This document shows positions 1 to 9,330 of a stretch of 64,000 nucleotides of DNA, in pieces. The stretch comes from Bacillus sp. FJAT-26390. GTDB taxonomy: Bacteria; Bacillota; Bacilli; Paenibacillales; Paenibacillaceae. Every line of letters begins with the position of its first letter. The first letter of the stretch is position 1. The DNA is taken from positions 1,074,241 through 1,138,240 of the forward strand of contig NZ_MAQX01000011.1 of assembly GCF_001682865.1 (NCBI RefSeq), read 5' to 3'. Position numbers and translations under genes: made by a program. A model generated the notes under the pieces. It saw only the letters and a program-made list of their open reading frames with translations. It was not told the DNA's origin and did no database searches.

Positions 1-2537
1 GCAGACGCCCCCGGCAACCGAATTTCCGCAGCCGTGTTCGGCGGAATCGCTACATCTAGCGTGATGGTTCCGTCCTCCGACTTCACCCATTTGGAGCTGA
101 CCTTCCCGTACAACGTTTGCAAGCTTCCCTCCGCCCAGCTAAGCCCCTCGCCCGGCTGCGGCGCAATCAAGATTTGCTTGTAGCCAGGCGCCGACTCAAC
201 CGTTTGAATGCCTGCGACTGTGCGGTACATCCAATCGCCAATGGCGCCATACGCATAGTGATTGAAGGAGTTCATATTTTTGCTCCAGAAGCTGCCATCC
301 TCCTTGATGCCGTCCCAGTGCTCCCAAATCGTCGTTGCACCCTTCGTTACCGGATAGAGCCATGACGGATAAGTTTGCTGCAGCAGCAGCTTATAAGCCG
401 CCTCGTTCTGGCCAAATGCGCTAAGCACATGATTCAAATACGGCGTACCAACAAATCCTGTCGTCAGGTGAAACTTATTTTGCTCGAGCAGCTCGGCAAG
501 CTTGGCAATCGCCCGCTTCTCTGCCGTTTCATCCAGCAGCCCGAACATGAGGGCAAGCACTTGAGCCGTTTGGGTCGGCACGGCCAGCCTGCCCGTAGCG
601 GTCACGAATTCCTCGCGCAGAGCGGCTAGAATTTGCACATAAAGCTCCTGATACGTCGCCGCATCCTCTGTCTCATTCAGCACGGCTGCCGTCTTCTGGA
701 CAAGCGATACCGAATACGCGTAAAAGGCTGTCGCAATAAAGTCCCGATCGGTCGCTCCCACGTAATCGCCGGATTTGGCATCAAGCCCAAGCCAATCGCC
801 AAAATGAAAACCGGTGTTCCACAAAAACTCGTTATCCCCCTGACGCCGGACGTAGGACACCCAAGCCTTCATGCTGTCATACTGCTCCTCCAATATTCGC
901 TTATCGCCGTAACAAACATAAATGGTCCACGGGCAAATGACTGCCGCATCCCCCCATGCCGCCGAGGAGCTGTCGTTCTCGCCAAGCACCTGCGGAATAA
1001 CGAAAGGCACACTTCCGTCTTCGCCTTGATCAGCCTCCAAATCCCGCAGCCACTTGGTGAAAAAAGGCGCTACATTCGATAAGTAAGACGCCGTTTGGAT
1101 GAACATTTGTGCATCTCCGGTCCACCCAAGCCGTTCATCCCGCTGCGGACAGTCGGTCGGCACGTCGAGGAAATTGCCCTTCATGCCCCATTTGATGTTG
1201 CGCTGAAGCTGATTGACCAGCGGCTCCGAGCACTCGAACAAGCCGGTATCCTCCATATCGGAATGGAGCACCACGCCTGTAAAATCATCCATCTCCAGCT
1301 TCTCGGGAAATCCGATGAGCTGCACGTACCGAAAGCCTTGAAACGTAAATCGCGGCTCATACATTTCACGCTCGGCGCCCTTTTGCACATACTTGATCGT
1401 CTGCTTTGCCGCACGCAAATTATCGGTGTAGAAATTACCCTCATGGTCGAGCACCTCGGCATGCAGCAGCGTTACTTCAGCCCCCGCTTCTCCCTGCAGC
1501 GCAAATTGCACCCATCCGACCATATTTTGGCCAAAATCAAGCACCCGCTCCCCTTTTGGCGTCGAAAAGAACGCTATCGGCTTCAGCCTCTCCTGCTTGC
1601 GTACGGGCTCGTTTATTTGCGGCGTCAGCATTTGCTTCCCATGCTGCAGCAATTCTACCGCCTGCCAGCCTCCTTCGCCGTCATCATAACCTGCCGTACT
1701 CCAGCCCTCTCGTTCCAGGCGTGCGTCATACGTTTCGCCATGATAGATTTCCGAAAGCCGAACCGGACTGATCGCCGCTTTCCAGCTATTGTCGGTTACG
1801 ATCAGCTCTTCCCTTCCATCCTCATACATGATACGTATTTGCAGCAGCAGAGCTAGACGATCGCCGTACAAGCAGCGCTGCTCACTCCAAGCCAAATTCC
1901 CTTTGTACCAGCCATTTCCGAGGTAAGCGCCAATCGCATTTCCGCTTGGCGCAAGGAGCTCGGTTATATCATAGGTTTGTGTTTGCAGCGTATGGCTGTA
2001 ACTCGTCCAGCCCGGCGTAAAGTAGCTGTCGCCCACCCGTTGTCCATTAAGCTCAAGCTCGTAGAGCCCAAGTGCAGTCGCGTACAAGCGGGCTTCCTTC
2101 ACAGCGCCTGTGAGAGCAAAGGTTTTCCTCAGCATCGGGGATGGCTCGGACTCAACTTGCAGCAGGTCAAGCGGCGCTGATATCCATTCCCCCACCCATT
2201 CCTTAGGACTTAGAATGCCCATCTCCCAGAAAGCCGTCTCTGACCAAGCAGACTGCTCGCCCCGCTGATTCCATACCCGGACACGGTAGTAATAACGCTT
2301 ACAAGATTCAGCCGTAAACGACTTTAGCTCCACATGCGTGGATTGCTCCGATTCCATGCGGCCCGATTGCCAGATCACGTCAGCAAAACGATCATCCGAA
2401 GCAAGCTCAATCTCATAAGCAGACTGGCTTACCGCTCTCTCTTCTGAATGAAGCTTCCAGCCCAAACGTGGTGCTGCCGCACCGATTCCGATCGGATTTT
2501 TCTGATATTCGCAGCGCAGTTCTCTAATCTCTAGCAT
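1..2537 (-). CDS. GH78 alpha-L-rhamnosidase (3' end outside window)
   Basis: Probable alpha-L-rhamnosidase releasing terminal rhamnose from plant polysaccharides or glycosides. The frame stays open from an ATG at 2537, preceded by GGAGGATAACTTA, to the window edge (845 codons). Visible family features: an N-terminal Fn3-like part beginning MLEIRELRCEY, a lectin-like domain near residues 155-250 (GLYELELNGQRVGD, then GNGWYKG), and the catalytic-domain motif CPQRDERLGWTGDAQ at about 463-477 followed by SSAAWGDAA near 524-532; acidic residues in these motifs are typical of GH78. No signal peptide is seen, so it probably acts in the cytoplasm on imported oligosaccharides. A divergent AraC regulator lies directly upstream. 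The C-terminal part is missing only because the window ends. Confidence 0.92.
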   Translation of the reverse strand, partial: MLEIRELRCEYQKNPIGIGAAAPRLGWKLHSEERAVSQSAYEIELASDDRFADVIWQSGRMESEQSTHVELKSFTAESCKRYYYRVRVWNQRGEQSAWSETAFWEMGILSPKEWVGEWISAPLDLLQVESEPSPMLRKTFALTGAVKEARLYATALGLYELELNGQRVGDSYFTPGWTSYSHTLQTQTYDITELLAPSGNAIGAYLGNGWYKGNLAWSEQRCLYGDRLALLLQIRIMYEDGREELIVTDNSWKAAISPVRLSEIYHGETYDARLEREGWSTAGYDDGEGGWQAVELLQHGKQMLTPQINEPVRKQERLKPIAFFSTPKGERVLDFGQNMVGWVQFALQGEAGAEVTLLHAEVLDHEGNFYTDNLRAAKQTIKYVQKGAEREMYEPRFTFQGFRYVQLIGFPEKLEMDDFTGVVLHSDMEDTGLFECSEPLVNQLQRNIKWGMKGNFLDVPTDCPQRDERLGWTGDAQMFIQTASYLSNVAPFFTKWLRDLEADQGEDGSVPFVIPQVLGENDSSSAAWGDAAVICPWTIYVCYGDKRILEEQYDSMKAWVSYVRRQGDNEFLWNTGFHFGDWLGLDAKSGDYVGATDRDFIATAFYAYSVSLVQKTAAVLNETEDAATYQELYVQILAALREEFVTATGRLAVPTQTAQVLALMFGLLDETAEKRAIAKLAELLEQNKFHLTTGFVGTPYLNHVLSAFGQNEAAYKLLLQQTYPSWLYPVTKGATTIWEHWDGIKEDGSFWSKNMNSFNHYAYGAIGDWMYRTVAGIQTVESAPGYKQILIAPQPGEGLSWAEGSLQTLYGKVSSKWVKSEDGTITLDVAIPPNTAAEIRLPGAS

Positions 2538-2754
2538 TAAGTTATCCTCCTTCAGGTATAACGGAATTAAGCTTCCATAACCAAGCGCTCGAAAATGCCG
2601 ATATTTATTGCGTGTTCGCCTTCCTTGCCTCTACGCTTTCCTCTATAATTATAAAAAAGCAGAGCGATAAAAATGCAGGTATAACGGACAACTTGATGCG
2701 GTAATCCGGACATTTTCACAAAAGGCAGAGAAATCTGCGTTGGGAGCGCGCACA

Positions 2755-3642
2755 ATGAATCATCACGTAGAAACGTTTCGCGGAGAGCACTTTTTCCAAA
2801 AAAATCAGCTGCTTTACGTTAATCGCGCCACAGAGAACATTACGAGCCCCTATCATGATCACGATTTTCTCGAATGCGTCTATATCGCAGAGGGAGCCGG
2901 CTACCATCATATCGGCGATCAGGTTCATAAGGTGCGAAAGGGGCAGGTTTTCTTCATCCCGATCGGCATGTCGCATGTGTTCAGGCCGATTTCCGCAAAT
3001 AAAGCAGTGAGCCCACTGAGCGTATTCAATTGTGTCTTTTCTCCGCTGCTGCTGCATAAGCTTAGTGCATTCGCCTCCGATTACAGCATCGTTCAGTTTA
3101 TGAGCAACATGGAAAGCGGACTTTCTTCCTACTATTCCTGCATGGATACGCATGACCAGTTCGAGAAGCTCTTTCTAGCCCTGCACAGAGAATATGAGCT
3201 TCCGCAAACGGGCTCCTCTGATTACTTGCATTCCCTGCTGCTGCAGCTGATCATCGCTTTGCAGCGATCGATGGAGCAATCCCGCCCGTCCCCCGCTCCG
3301 AGGCAAACGGCTTTTATCAAGCTGTTAAATGATCTCGAGCAGCATTATGATCAGGAGCTGACGCTAGCTAGGCTGGCTGAGGCAAGCGGCTGGAGCGAGC
3401 GGCATCTGCAGCGTCTCTTCCGGCAGCATGCGAACCAAAGCTTCCACCGCTACCTGCAAAATGTACGCATCCAAAAGAGCCAAGAGCTGCTTCGCGGCTC
3501 CCAGCTCAAAATCAGCACGATTGCCGAGATGGTCGGCTACAAGGATATTCATTCTTTTAACACCTTGTTTAAAAGATGCACCGGAATGACGCCAAGCGTA
3601 TATCGCAAAGAAACGGACCCAGGCGATATGTCAAATCGATAG
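2755..3642 (+). CDS. AraC family transcriptional regulator
   Basis: Cytoplasmic regulator of 295 residues with an N-terminal cupin-like sensing domain (HDHDFLECVYIAEG, then a GQVFFIPIGMSHVF turn) and a C-terminal double helix-turn-helix of AraC type (ELTLARLAEASGWSERHLQ, then STIAEMVGYKDIHSFNTLF and a CTGMTPSVYRK end). This is the RhaR/RhaS-like layout. ATG 2755 is preferred over the in-frame TTG at 2740 because GGGAG stands at a usual distance before it. It is divergent from the rhamnosidase, so local control of that gene by a rhamnose-type inducer is a reasonable inference. Confidence 0.88.
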   Translation: MNHHVETFRGEHFFQKNQLLYVNRATENITSPYHDHDFLECVYIAEGAGYHHIGDQVHKVRKGQVFFIPIGMSHVFRPISANKAVSPLSVFNCVFSPLLLHKLSAFASDYSIVQFMSNMESGLSSYYSCMDTHDQFEKLFLALHREYELPQTGSSDYLHSLLLQLIIALQRSMEQSRPSPAPRQTAFIKLLNDLEQHYDQELTLARLAEASGWSERHLQRLFRQHANQSFHRYLQNVRIQKSQELLRGSQLKISTIAEMVGYKDIHSFNTLFKRCTGMTPSVYRKETDPGDMSNR

Positions 3643-3658
3643 GAGGTTCTTCGTCAGC

Positions 3659-3820
3659 ATGTTTACGTTAAAGGAAAAGCTCTATCTGCTAGAGCTGCTC
3701 AAAAAACAAAATCGCAAACGGCTTTTAAGCTTTGGCAAAAAAGACCCGGCTCACGACCGGCTTGTAGAGAAGCTTGAGCAAATGGTTCGCAATGAGCAGG
3801 TAAACCGAGAACAACTATAA
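3659..3820 (+). CDS. small hypothetical protein (53 aa)
   Basis: A 53-residue ORF opened by ATG 3659 with AGGAGG ten bases upstream, starting 16 bp after the AraC stop. The product is strongly charged (many Lys, Arg, Glu, Gln), begins MFTLKEKLYLLELLKKQ and looks helical throughout, with no membrane segment and no cysteine. I do not recognise a family. The strong ribosome site and tight spacing suggest it is translated with the AraC gene, but the function is unknown. Confidence 0.6.
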   Translation: MFTLKEKLYLLELLKKQNRKRLLSFGKKDPAHDRLVEKLEQMVRNEQVNREQL

Positions 3821-3868
3821 TAGGCTGTCATCATTCATGCACACGCATCGTCAGTCACAGGAGGATTT

Positions 3869-4513
3869 ATGACAGGAAAGACTCATCTAGCGATCGGGGC
3901 AGCCGTTGGCGCAGCCGCATCGATCTATTACCCGTTCACTTTGGAGCATGCCGCTTTGTACATTGCCGTAGCCGGCTTCTCCGCGTTAAGCGCGGATCTT
4001 GACGGCCCTAGCATGCTCAGCTCCAAGCTCAGCAAGGTTTCCAAGCTGATCCGCGAGCTTACGCTATGGTCGGGCTTCCTGCTTGCCGCCATCATTTGTT
4101 ATTATTTTTTCACCGACCAATCGCCTTCACCGCTATACATAGGCGTAGCAGCGGCCGTCTTCCTGCTTGGCCTCGTGGCGAAGCAGGGCGTCATCCGAAA
4201 TGTGCTCGCGAGCGCCGTCGGATGCATCGTTATGTACGCCGGCTATTACTATCATATGAACTGGCTGATCGGCTTCGGCCTGTTTTCCGCTTGGGTACCG
4301 TGGCTGAAGCATCGCGGCATGACGCATACGATATGGGCCGTCCCGATTTGGGGCGCGATTGGCTGGGGACTCGAGAATCAGCTGCAAATTGACGGCATCG
4401 CAATCGTCTCGATGCTCGGTTATTTATCTCATCTCGTAGCGGATACGCTCACGCCGAGCGGTGTGAAATGGCTTTATCCGCTGACGAAAAAATCATTTAA
4501 AATCCGGCTGTAG
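3869..4513 (+). CDS. membrane-bound metal-dependent hydrolase, DUF457/YdjM-like
   Basis: Integral membrane protein of 214 residues starting at ATG 3869 after CAGGAGGATTT. The N-terminus MTGKTHLAIGAAVGAA carries the conserved early His of the LexA-binding/YdjM-like DUF457 family. SALSADLDGPSM supplies the acidic pair, HRGMTHTIW gives the central His motif, and LSHLVADTLTPSGVKWLYP is the typical C-terminal signature. Four or five hydrophobic segments separate these motifs. Members are predicted metal-dependent hydrolases, but the substrate is unknown. It stands alone and is followed by a hairpin shared with the convergent amidase gene. Confidence 0.85.
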   Translation: MTGKTHLAIGAAVGAAASIYYPFTLEHAALYIAVAGFSALSADLDGPSMLSSKLSKVSKLIRELTLWSGFLLAAIICYYFFTDQSPSPLYIGVAAAVFLLGLVAKQGVIRNVLASAVGCIVMYAGYYYHMNWLIGFGLFSAWVPWLKHRGMTHTIWAVPIWGAIGWGLENQLQIDGIAIVSMLGYLSHLVADTLTPSGVKWLYPLTKKSFKIRL

Positions 4514-4530
4514 GTTTTTATAAGAGAATA

Positions 4531-4578
4531 GGCGCAAGCGACAAGGCTATAATGCCTGCTGCTTGCGCCTTTTATTTT
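4531..4578. terminator. bidirectional Rho-independent terminator
   Basis: Perfect 9-bp arms GGCGCAAGC (4531-4539) and GCTTGCGCC (4561-4569) followed by a T-rich tract on the plus strand. It lies between the convergent DUF457 and amidase genes and probably serves both. Confidence 0.75.
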
Positions 4579-6063
4579 TCAACTGAAGTCTGTTGGAGGA
4601 AAACGATGCTTGGTCGCTTGCTCGAAGCCGTAAGCCAGCTTAATGAGTGTCGGCTCGCTGAAGGCTGTGCCGATAAAGGATATGCCCTGCGGACCTTTAG
4701 TCGTATAGCCGCCTTCTGCGATAATACCGGTTTCCGCAAATCCGCCTGGCACCGTAATGACGGGATAACCTGCCCTGGCGGCAAGATCATCGCCATCGTC
4801 ATTGCCAAGGAACAGCAGCGCATCTAATTGATGCTCCTCCAAAGCGTGATCGATCCCGCCTTTGCCCGCAAGCTCTCTATTTCTAATGAGACTATCCACA
4901 TATTCCTGCTCGGTCAGCGTCCCGCTCGTTTCCTCTGCCGATATGAGCGTATCTTGACCATATTTTAAAGCAATATCGGCATGCTCTGCATTATAGGCAA
5001 TAAGCTCCTGCAAGGAATGTACGGGAACCGATTCATCCAGCTTCCCTAGATAATCGTTGATGTATTTTTTGAATTCATAACGCAGCACATGCCAATCCCA
5101 TTCGACCTTCTCGCACGGCAGTTCAACGGGGTCAATAATGGTGGCGCCTGCCTGCTTCAAGACCCCGATGGCCTCTTCGATAACGGCGAGCCTAGCCTCG
5201 TCTAAATCCTTATAGTAAAAACGCGGAATTCCGATCCTTGCCTGCTTCAAATAATCCGTATTCAAAAAAGGCGTATAATCCTTGTAAGCATGCTTCGCCC
5301 CCGCTACCGTTACTTCATCCAACTCATCCGCACCCGTTAGCGCCCCAAGCACGATGGCAGCATCCGTCACCGTTCTTGCCATCGGTCCTGCCGTATCTTG
5401 ACTGCTCGTAATCGGAATAATGCCGGTTCGGCTTACGAGTCCTATCGTCGGCTTGATTCCCACCAGATTCGTTTGGCTTGCAGGGCTAATGATGGAGCCG
5501 GAGGTTTCCGTTCCAATCGCAGCCGCTGCTAAATTCGCGGCAGCCGCAGCGCCTGATCCCGAGCTGGAGCCGCCAATAAACAGCTCTCCCGGCCCATATG
5601 GATTAAGCACAAGCCCTCCTCTTGAGCTATAGCCCGCCCACATCGAGCCGGACATAAAATTGGCCCACTCCGTCATATTCGCTTTTCCGAGAAAAACAGC
5701 TCCGGCGGCGCGCAGCTGCGATGCAACGAAGGAATCCGCTGCGGCGTAGGAATTCGCTAAAGCAACTGAGCCTGCGCTCGTGTGCATGTTGTCATGGGTA
5801 TCTATATTGTCCTTCAAAATAATCGGAATGCCATGCAGGTTGCCCCTGCTCCCGCGCTCGACTCGTTCCTGGTCCAAATCCCTTGCGATTTCAATCGCGT
5901 CCGGGTTGACTTCCAAAATGGAGCGAAGCACCCCATCATGTCGTTTAATACGCCCCAGATAAACCTTCACAAGCTCTTCCGAGCTTAACCAGCCTGCTTC
6001 CATTGCCGCTTGCATGCTCGCTATATCCGCCTCTATAATCCACTCTTCCATATTTACCTTCAT
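4579..6063 (-). CDS. amidase (amidase-signature family)
   Basis: Cytoplasmic amidohydrolase of about 494 residues. The amidase-signature core is clear: the catalytic Lys region IPIILKDNIDT, the Gly/Ser-rich stretch GGSSSGSGAAAAANLAAAAIG and the nucleophile segment GTETSGSIISPASQTNLVG, giving the Lys-Ser-Ser triad, then KPTIGLVSRTGIIPI. It is distinct from GatA because no gatB/gatC neighbours occur and the C-terminus is short. ATG 6063 is chosen because GGGGGATGG stands nine bases upstream; in-frame codons up to 6138 have no ribosome site. Substrate unknown. It is convergent with the DUF457 gene. Confidence 0.88.
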   Translation of the reverse strand: MKVNMEEWIIEADIASMQAAMEAGWLSSEELVKVYLGRIKRHDGVLRSILEVNPDAIEIARDLDQERVERGSRGNLHGIPIILKDNIDTHDNMHTSAGSVALANSYAAADSFVASQLRAAGAVFLGKANMTEWANFMSGSMWAGYSSRGGLVLNPYGPGELFIGGSSSGSGAAAAANLAAAAIGTETSGSIISPASQTNLVGIKPTIGLVSRTGIIPITSSQDTAGPMARTVTDAAIVLGALTGADELDEVTVAGAKHAYKDYTPFLNTDYLKQARIGIPRFYYKDLDEARLAVIEEAIGVLKQAGATIIDPVELPCEKVEWDWHVLRYEFKKYINDYLGKLDESVPVHSLQELIAYNAEHADIALKYGQDTLISAEETSGTLTEQEYVDSLIRNRELAGKGGIDHALEEHQLDALLFLGNDDGDDLAARAGYPVITVPGGFAETGIIAEGGYTTKGPQGISFIGTAFSEPTLIKLAYGFEQATKHRFPPTDFS

Positions 6064-6210
6064 TAGAACCATCCCCCACACGCCCTGCTTCCAGCATTTT
6101 CTTCTCTCCATAATATCCAATTTCAGGAAGCGTGTCATCGTAATAAATAGATATAGCCAAACTTTCCTCTATTAGAGCGGTGGGGATGGCGATTTTTTTC
6201 GACGCAAGCT

Positions 6211-6684
6211 TTATTGCTTGTTTTGGATGACCTTAAGCAAGCAGCCACAGGTTGCAAGATGCATCCCTTCATGGACTAATCCAAAGTTCAACAGCTCCCC
6301 CGCCCGGTTGAAGGTGAGCGGTCCCAATTGAATCGGCGGTGTGAGAGTTGCCTTCAAGCTGTCTGGAGCCAACTCAGATATAAAGCTAAGCTGATCGGAC
6401 AGCTGCTGGATTAGCTCTTCCTTCGAAGGAGGGGTGTCCGTCCAGTCCGCTGGCGCCGTGCCGGATTTGAAAAACGATGCGTAAGCTGCGGGAATGGCCG
6501 ATTGTCGCGAGAAGCCAAGCGACATGTAGACATCCATCCAATAAATCATGTGTCCAACGTTCCAGCGAACCGTGTTGTTATAGGCATCAGGCTGAATGTC
6601 GAACAGTTCCTCAGGGATCGCCTGCACCTGCTGAAGCACCAATTGACGAACCGTTTGAGCCGTTTTGATCATCATTTCTGACAT
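6211..6684 (-). CDS. DinB family protein
   Basis: A 157-residue protein starting at ATG 6684 behind AAAGGAGGAAATCAAC. It shows the DinB four-helix pattern: an N-terminal helix ending in IPEELFDIQP, the first metal-site His in VRWNVGHMIYWMDVYM, and the C-terminal pair in LLNFGLVHEGMHLATCGCLLKVI. Members of this group in Bacillota include DNA-damage-inducible proteins and bacillithiol-type transferases, so the substrate cannot be assigned. It is divergent from a LysR gene with a palindrome between them. Confidence 0.82.
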   Translation of the reverse strand: MSEMMIKTAQTVRQLVLQQVQAIPEELFDIQPDAYNNTVRWNVGHMIYWMDVYMSLGFSRQSAIPAAYASFFKSGTAPADWTDTPPSKEELIQQLSDQLSFISELAPDSLKATLTPPIQLGPLTFNRAGELLNFGLVHEGMHLATCGCLLKVIQNKQ

Positions 6685-6776
6685 GTTGATTTCCTCCTTT
6701 GTAATGTGACGCGCTTGATATGTTCCAAGTGTAGATCTCCTGGAAATTTTCATCAATGCAGTGCACATTACCGGAA

Positions 6777-6795
6777 CGTTAAGTGTAAGTTAACG
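6777..6795. promoter_or_regulatory. candidate LysR-type operator
   Basis: The palindrome CGTTAAGTGTAAGTTAACG contains a T-N11-A core and sits in the divergent dinB/lysR gap, where LysR-type regulators usually bind. Inference from pattern and position only. Confidence 0.45.
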
Positions 6796-6878
6796 ATTAT
6801 TCATTGACAGAAAAAGAGGATGAAGTGACAATAATGATGCAAGGCACTCAGCGATGCTATTGAAAGCAGGTGTGCGTT

Positions 6879-7781
6879 ATGGAGTTAAGGCAGCTGCAGT
6901 ATTTTATGGCGATTTGTGAGGAGCTTCACTTCACGAGAGCAGCCGAGAAGATGGGCGTCAGCGCGCCCAACGTCAGCCAGCAGATAAGGAAATTGGAGGA
7001 AGAATTAAAGGTTTTGCTGTTCGATCGTGTAGGTAAAACAATCGTCCTCACAGAAGCCGGAGCGATTCTTCATGAGCATGGCGCTGCCGTGTTCGGGCAT
7101 CTGCAGCAAGCGAGCGATGCGATTGCGGATTTAAAAAAAATGCAAGGCGGATCGTTATCGATCGGTGTCTTGCCCGGTGACGCGGATCTGATGTTTAATG
7201 CCTTGCTGCTAAACTTTCATCAAACCTATCCCACCATTTCGCTGTCTCTTTTGGAAACCACCAAAGTAACCGAACAAGTTCTGGATAGGAGCATCGATGT
7301 TGGCGTAACGACCGGGCCTGTTATCGATGATCGTCTCACGTCCATTCCTTTGTTTCATGAAGAGTTCTCATTGGCGGTCAGCATCAATGATCCCCTTGCC
7401 GCGGAGAGCTTCATCTCCTTGAGCAGACTGGACACCTTGAAGCTCGTCATGTTCCCATCCGACCATCAGTGCCGCAAGCTGATCGACCGCTTCTGCATGG
7501 ATAAAGGTTTTACGCTGCGTCCGCATATGGTGACGACAACCTTATCATCCCTCCTCCAGATGGTGCAAAGCGGAGCTGGCGCCTGTGTTCTGCCGCGGCT
7601 GCTGCTCGATAATCTTCCTTATCCCGACATCAAGGTGCTGCCTCTAAAAAATCCTACGCCTTCTCAAGACATTTGTCTCATCTATCGCAGCGACCGATAT
7701 ATCGGACATGCCATGCGCACGTTTATAAAGATTCTAAGAGCCTATATAGAGTCCGCGATCCATCATGCGAAGTCTTCTTAA
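6879..7781 (+). CDS. LysR family transcriptional regulator
   Basis: Regulator of 300 residues. The N-terminal winged helix-turn-helix is canonical (MELRQLQYFMAICEELHF, then TRAAEKMGVSAPNVSQQIRKLE, then LFDRVGKTIVLTEAG), followed by a LysR substrate-binding domain starting at GGSLSIGVLPGDADL and ending in ICLIYRSDRYIGHA, as in CynR/CbbR-like members. ATG 6879 is preferred to GTG 6870 because GCAGGTG stands at good spacing. The divergent DinB gene is its most likely target; the inducer is unknown. Confidence 0.9.
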   Translation: MELRQLQYFMAICEELHFTRAAEKMGVSAPNVSQQIRKLEEELKVLLFDRVGKTIVLTEAGAILHEHGAAVFGHLQQASDAIADLKKMQGGSLSIGVLPGDADLMFNALLLNFHQTYPTISLSLLETTKVTEQVLDRSIDVGVTTGPVIDDRLTSIPLFHEEFSLAVSINDPLAAESFISLSRLDTLKLVMFPSDHQCRKLIDRFCMDKGFTLRPHMVTTTLSSLLQMVQSGAGACVLPRLLLDNLPYPDIKVLPLKNPTPSQDICLIYRSDRYIGHAMRTFIKILRAYIESAIHHAKSS

Positions 7782-8239
7782 ATAACACGCAGCTTGACTG
7801 TAGTGCGGTGTTCCCCACAATTGGTTTGATGCGCCTGTCTTCAAACAAACTGTGGGGAAACGCCAGCATATAGACAAAAATGTTCCTACGATGGAGCAGG
7901 AGCATCCCCATGTACAGTCCGGGCAATACGATAAACGCAGCCGATTTTTGATAACCGGAATGCTAACTCTATTTGGCACGATACTCTCCCACCACAAACT
8001 TTGCTCGCCCCGCACACTCCCATCACATCACAGACTGCTTCTGCTCACTCGCATGACACTCTCTCAACATAATACGACTCGCCACAAACGGCGCTCTCCC
8101 AGCATTGCCGCGCTTGAAACAGCAATCTACCAACAAGCATATACAATACGAGAAAAGGCGGTGCGCCATCTATTACCAGCTGCGCTGGCTATGAAGCCTG
8201 CGCGCCGGTGGTTTAGCGTTATTTTCAGATAGGCTATCG
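7782..8239. other. gene-poor interval with long inverted repeat
   Basis: About 450 bp between lysR and the EamA gene with no supported gene. At 7811-7859 lies an inverted repeat with perfect outer arms TTCCCCACA/TGTGGGGAA and near-complementary inner arms; it has no T-run, so it is not a standard terminator. The rest is CA-rich. A 126-codon open frame (7852-8232) has no ribosome site and an odd composition, and is not called. Confidence 0.6.
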
Positions 8240-9217
8240 TTATCCGTTCTTATTCATCGCTTGATCAGATACTATGGGAGGAAGCACCGCCTTCCTCCTT
8301 CCCCATGTCCCCGCATTCGCGCCTAGCACGCCCGCGATGATGACAGCTGCCCCGATAATGTGGTAATACGCAAGCTGCTCGTTTAAGAAAACGAAACCTC
8401 CAATAATCGAAACCAATGTCGCAAGATGATTGAACACGCTAACCTTGGACGCCTCCAGCTTCGATAAAGCATAGTTGCTGAGCAAGCTGGAAATGAGCGA
8501 GGAGAGCACGCCCAAATATAAAACCGACAATAGGAACACAGGGCTTGCAAACGGTTCAAAATAAAGCGATAACGTCCCTTCTGCCACATGTTTGCCGACC
8601 GCCATCAGGTTGAAAACAAGGAAGCCGATTGCCGTCATCACATAGGTCATGGCCATTACCTTCATCCGAGAAGTAAGCTTCCTTGCTAACACGCTATAGC
8701 CGGCTAATGCGAGGGCTGACAAAAGAATAAGCAGCGTCCCTTTCATATTTGCCAGATTAATCGACGTACCTTTCATGACAAAAATGAAGATGACGCCTGC
8801 CACAGAGAGAAGCGTCGAAAGCTGCTGCAGCCTCGTTGTCCGCTCCTTCAAGAAATACGCTGCCGCAATCATCGTGAAGATCGGCACAGTAGCATGGATA
8901 ATGCCAGCCTCCGCGGAGGATGTGAATTTTAAGCCAAAGGCTTGAAAAGCAAAAAACATCGAGGGGTATAAGACCGCAAGCGGAAGAACAGCCAGTACAT
9001 CCCGCGGTTTGATTTGGAGCTTCACCCACCCGAATAGGAAAGGAATAGTTGCCGCGCTAAGGGAAACGGTAAAGCGGTGAGCGAGACTATCGAGCGGAGT
9101 TGCAACCGTTAAGGCTAATTTTCCAAATAGAAAAGAGAGCCCTACTATGGCCGAATAAATAACGATCGCCGAATAGGCGAAGCGCTTCGTTTTGGCGTCT
9201 AATTGTGCTGCTGGCAT
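8240..9217 (-). CDS. EamA/DMT family transporter
   Basis: Inner-membrane protein of 325 residues with ten predicted hydrophobic segments arranged as two EamA repeats. The first includes AIVGLSFLFGKLAL and SSAEAGIIHATVPIFTMIAAAYFLKER, the second ALALAGYSVLARKL and LEASKVSVFNHLATLVSIIGGFVFLNEQ. Such carriers export amino acids or other metabolites. ATG 9217 follows AGGAGGTGCGTC. It is divergent from a MocR-type regulator, a common pairing in which the aminotransferase-like regulator controls the exporter; the substrate is not deducible. Confidence 0.88.
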   Translation of the reverse strand: MPAAQLDAKTKRFAYSAIVIYSAIVGLSFLFGKLALTVATPLDSLAHRFTVSLSAATIPFLFGWVKLQIKPRDVLAVLPLAVLYPSMFFAFQAFGLKFTSSAEAGIIHATVPIFTMIAAAYFLKERTTRLQQLSTLLSVAGVIFIFVMKGTSINLANMKGTLLILLSALALAGYSVLARKLTSRMKVMAMTYVMTAIGFLVFNLMAVGKHVAEGTLSLYFEPFASPVFLLSVLYLGVLSSLISSLLSNYALSKLEASKVSVFNHLATLVSIIGGFVFLNEQLAYYHIIGAAVIIAGVLGANAGTWGRRKAVLPPIVSDQAMNKNG

Positions 9218-9275
9218 GACGCACCTCCTAATGAATGTTTATGTTACGTATATCGTATCTCCCCGCCGTGCATGC

Positions 9276-9310
9276 TACAATAAGGAAAACGGCTATCTGT
9301 ACCGATACAG
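9276..9310 (+). promoter_or_regulatory. candidate MocR autoregulatory site
   Basis: A possible -10 box TACAAT (9276-9281) is followed by the inverted repeat CTGTACCGATACAG (9297-9310), near the expected transcription start of the MocR gene and in the gap shared with the transporter. No good -35 was found. Inference. Confidence 0.35.
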
Positions 9311-9330
9311 ATTCGCGAGGAGCCTGTCCG

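Noticed and set aside
2567..2755. 62-codon minus-strand frame between rhamnosidase and AraC genes
   Set aside because: No ribosome site and no protein-like pattern; the gap is better explained as divergent promoter DNA.
7852..8232. 126-codon open frame on the plus strand
   Set aside because: No ribosome site, His/Arg/Leu-skewed composition and overlap with a palindrome; looks like chance.
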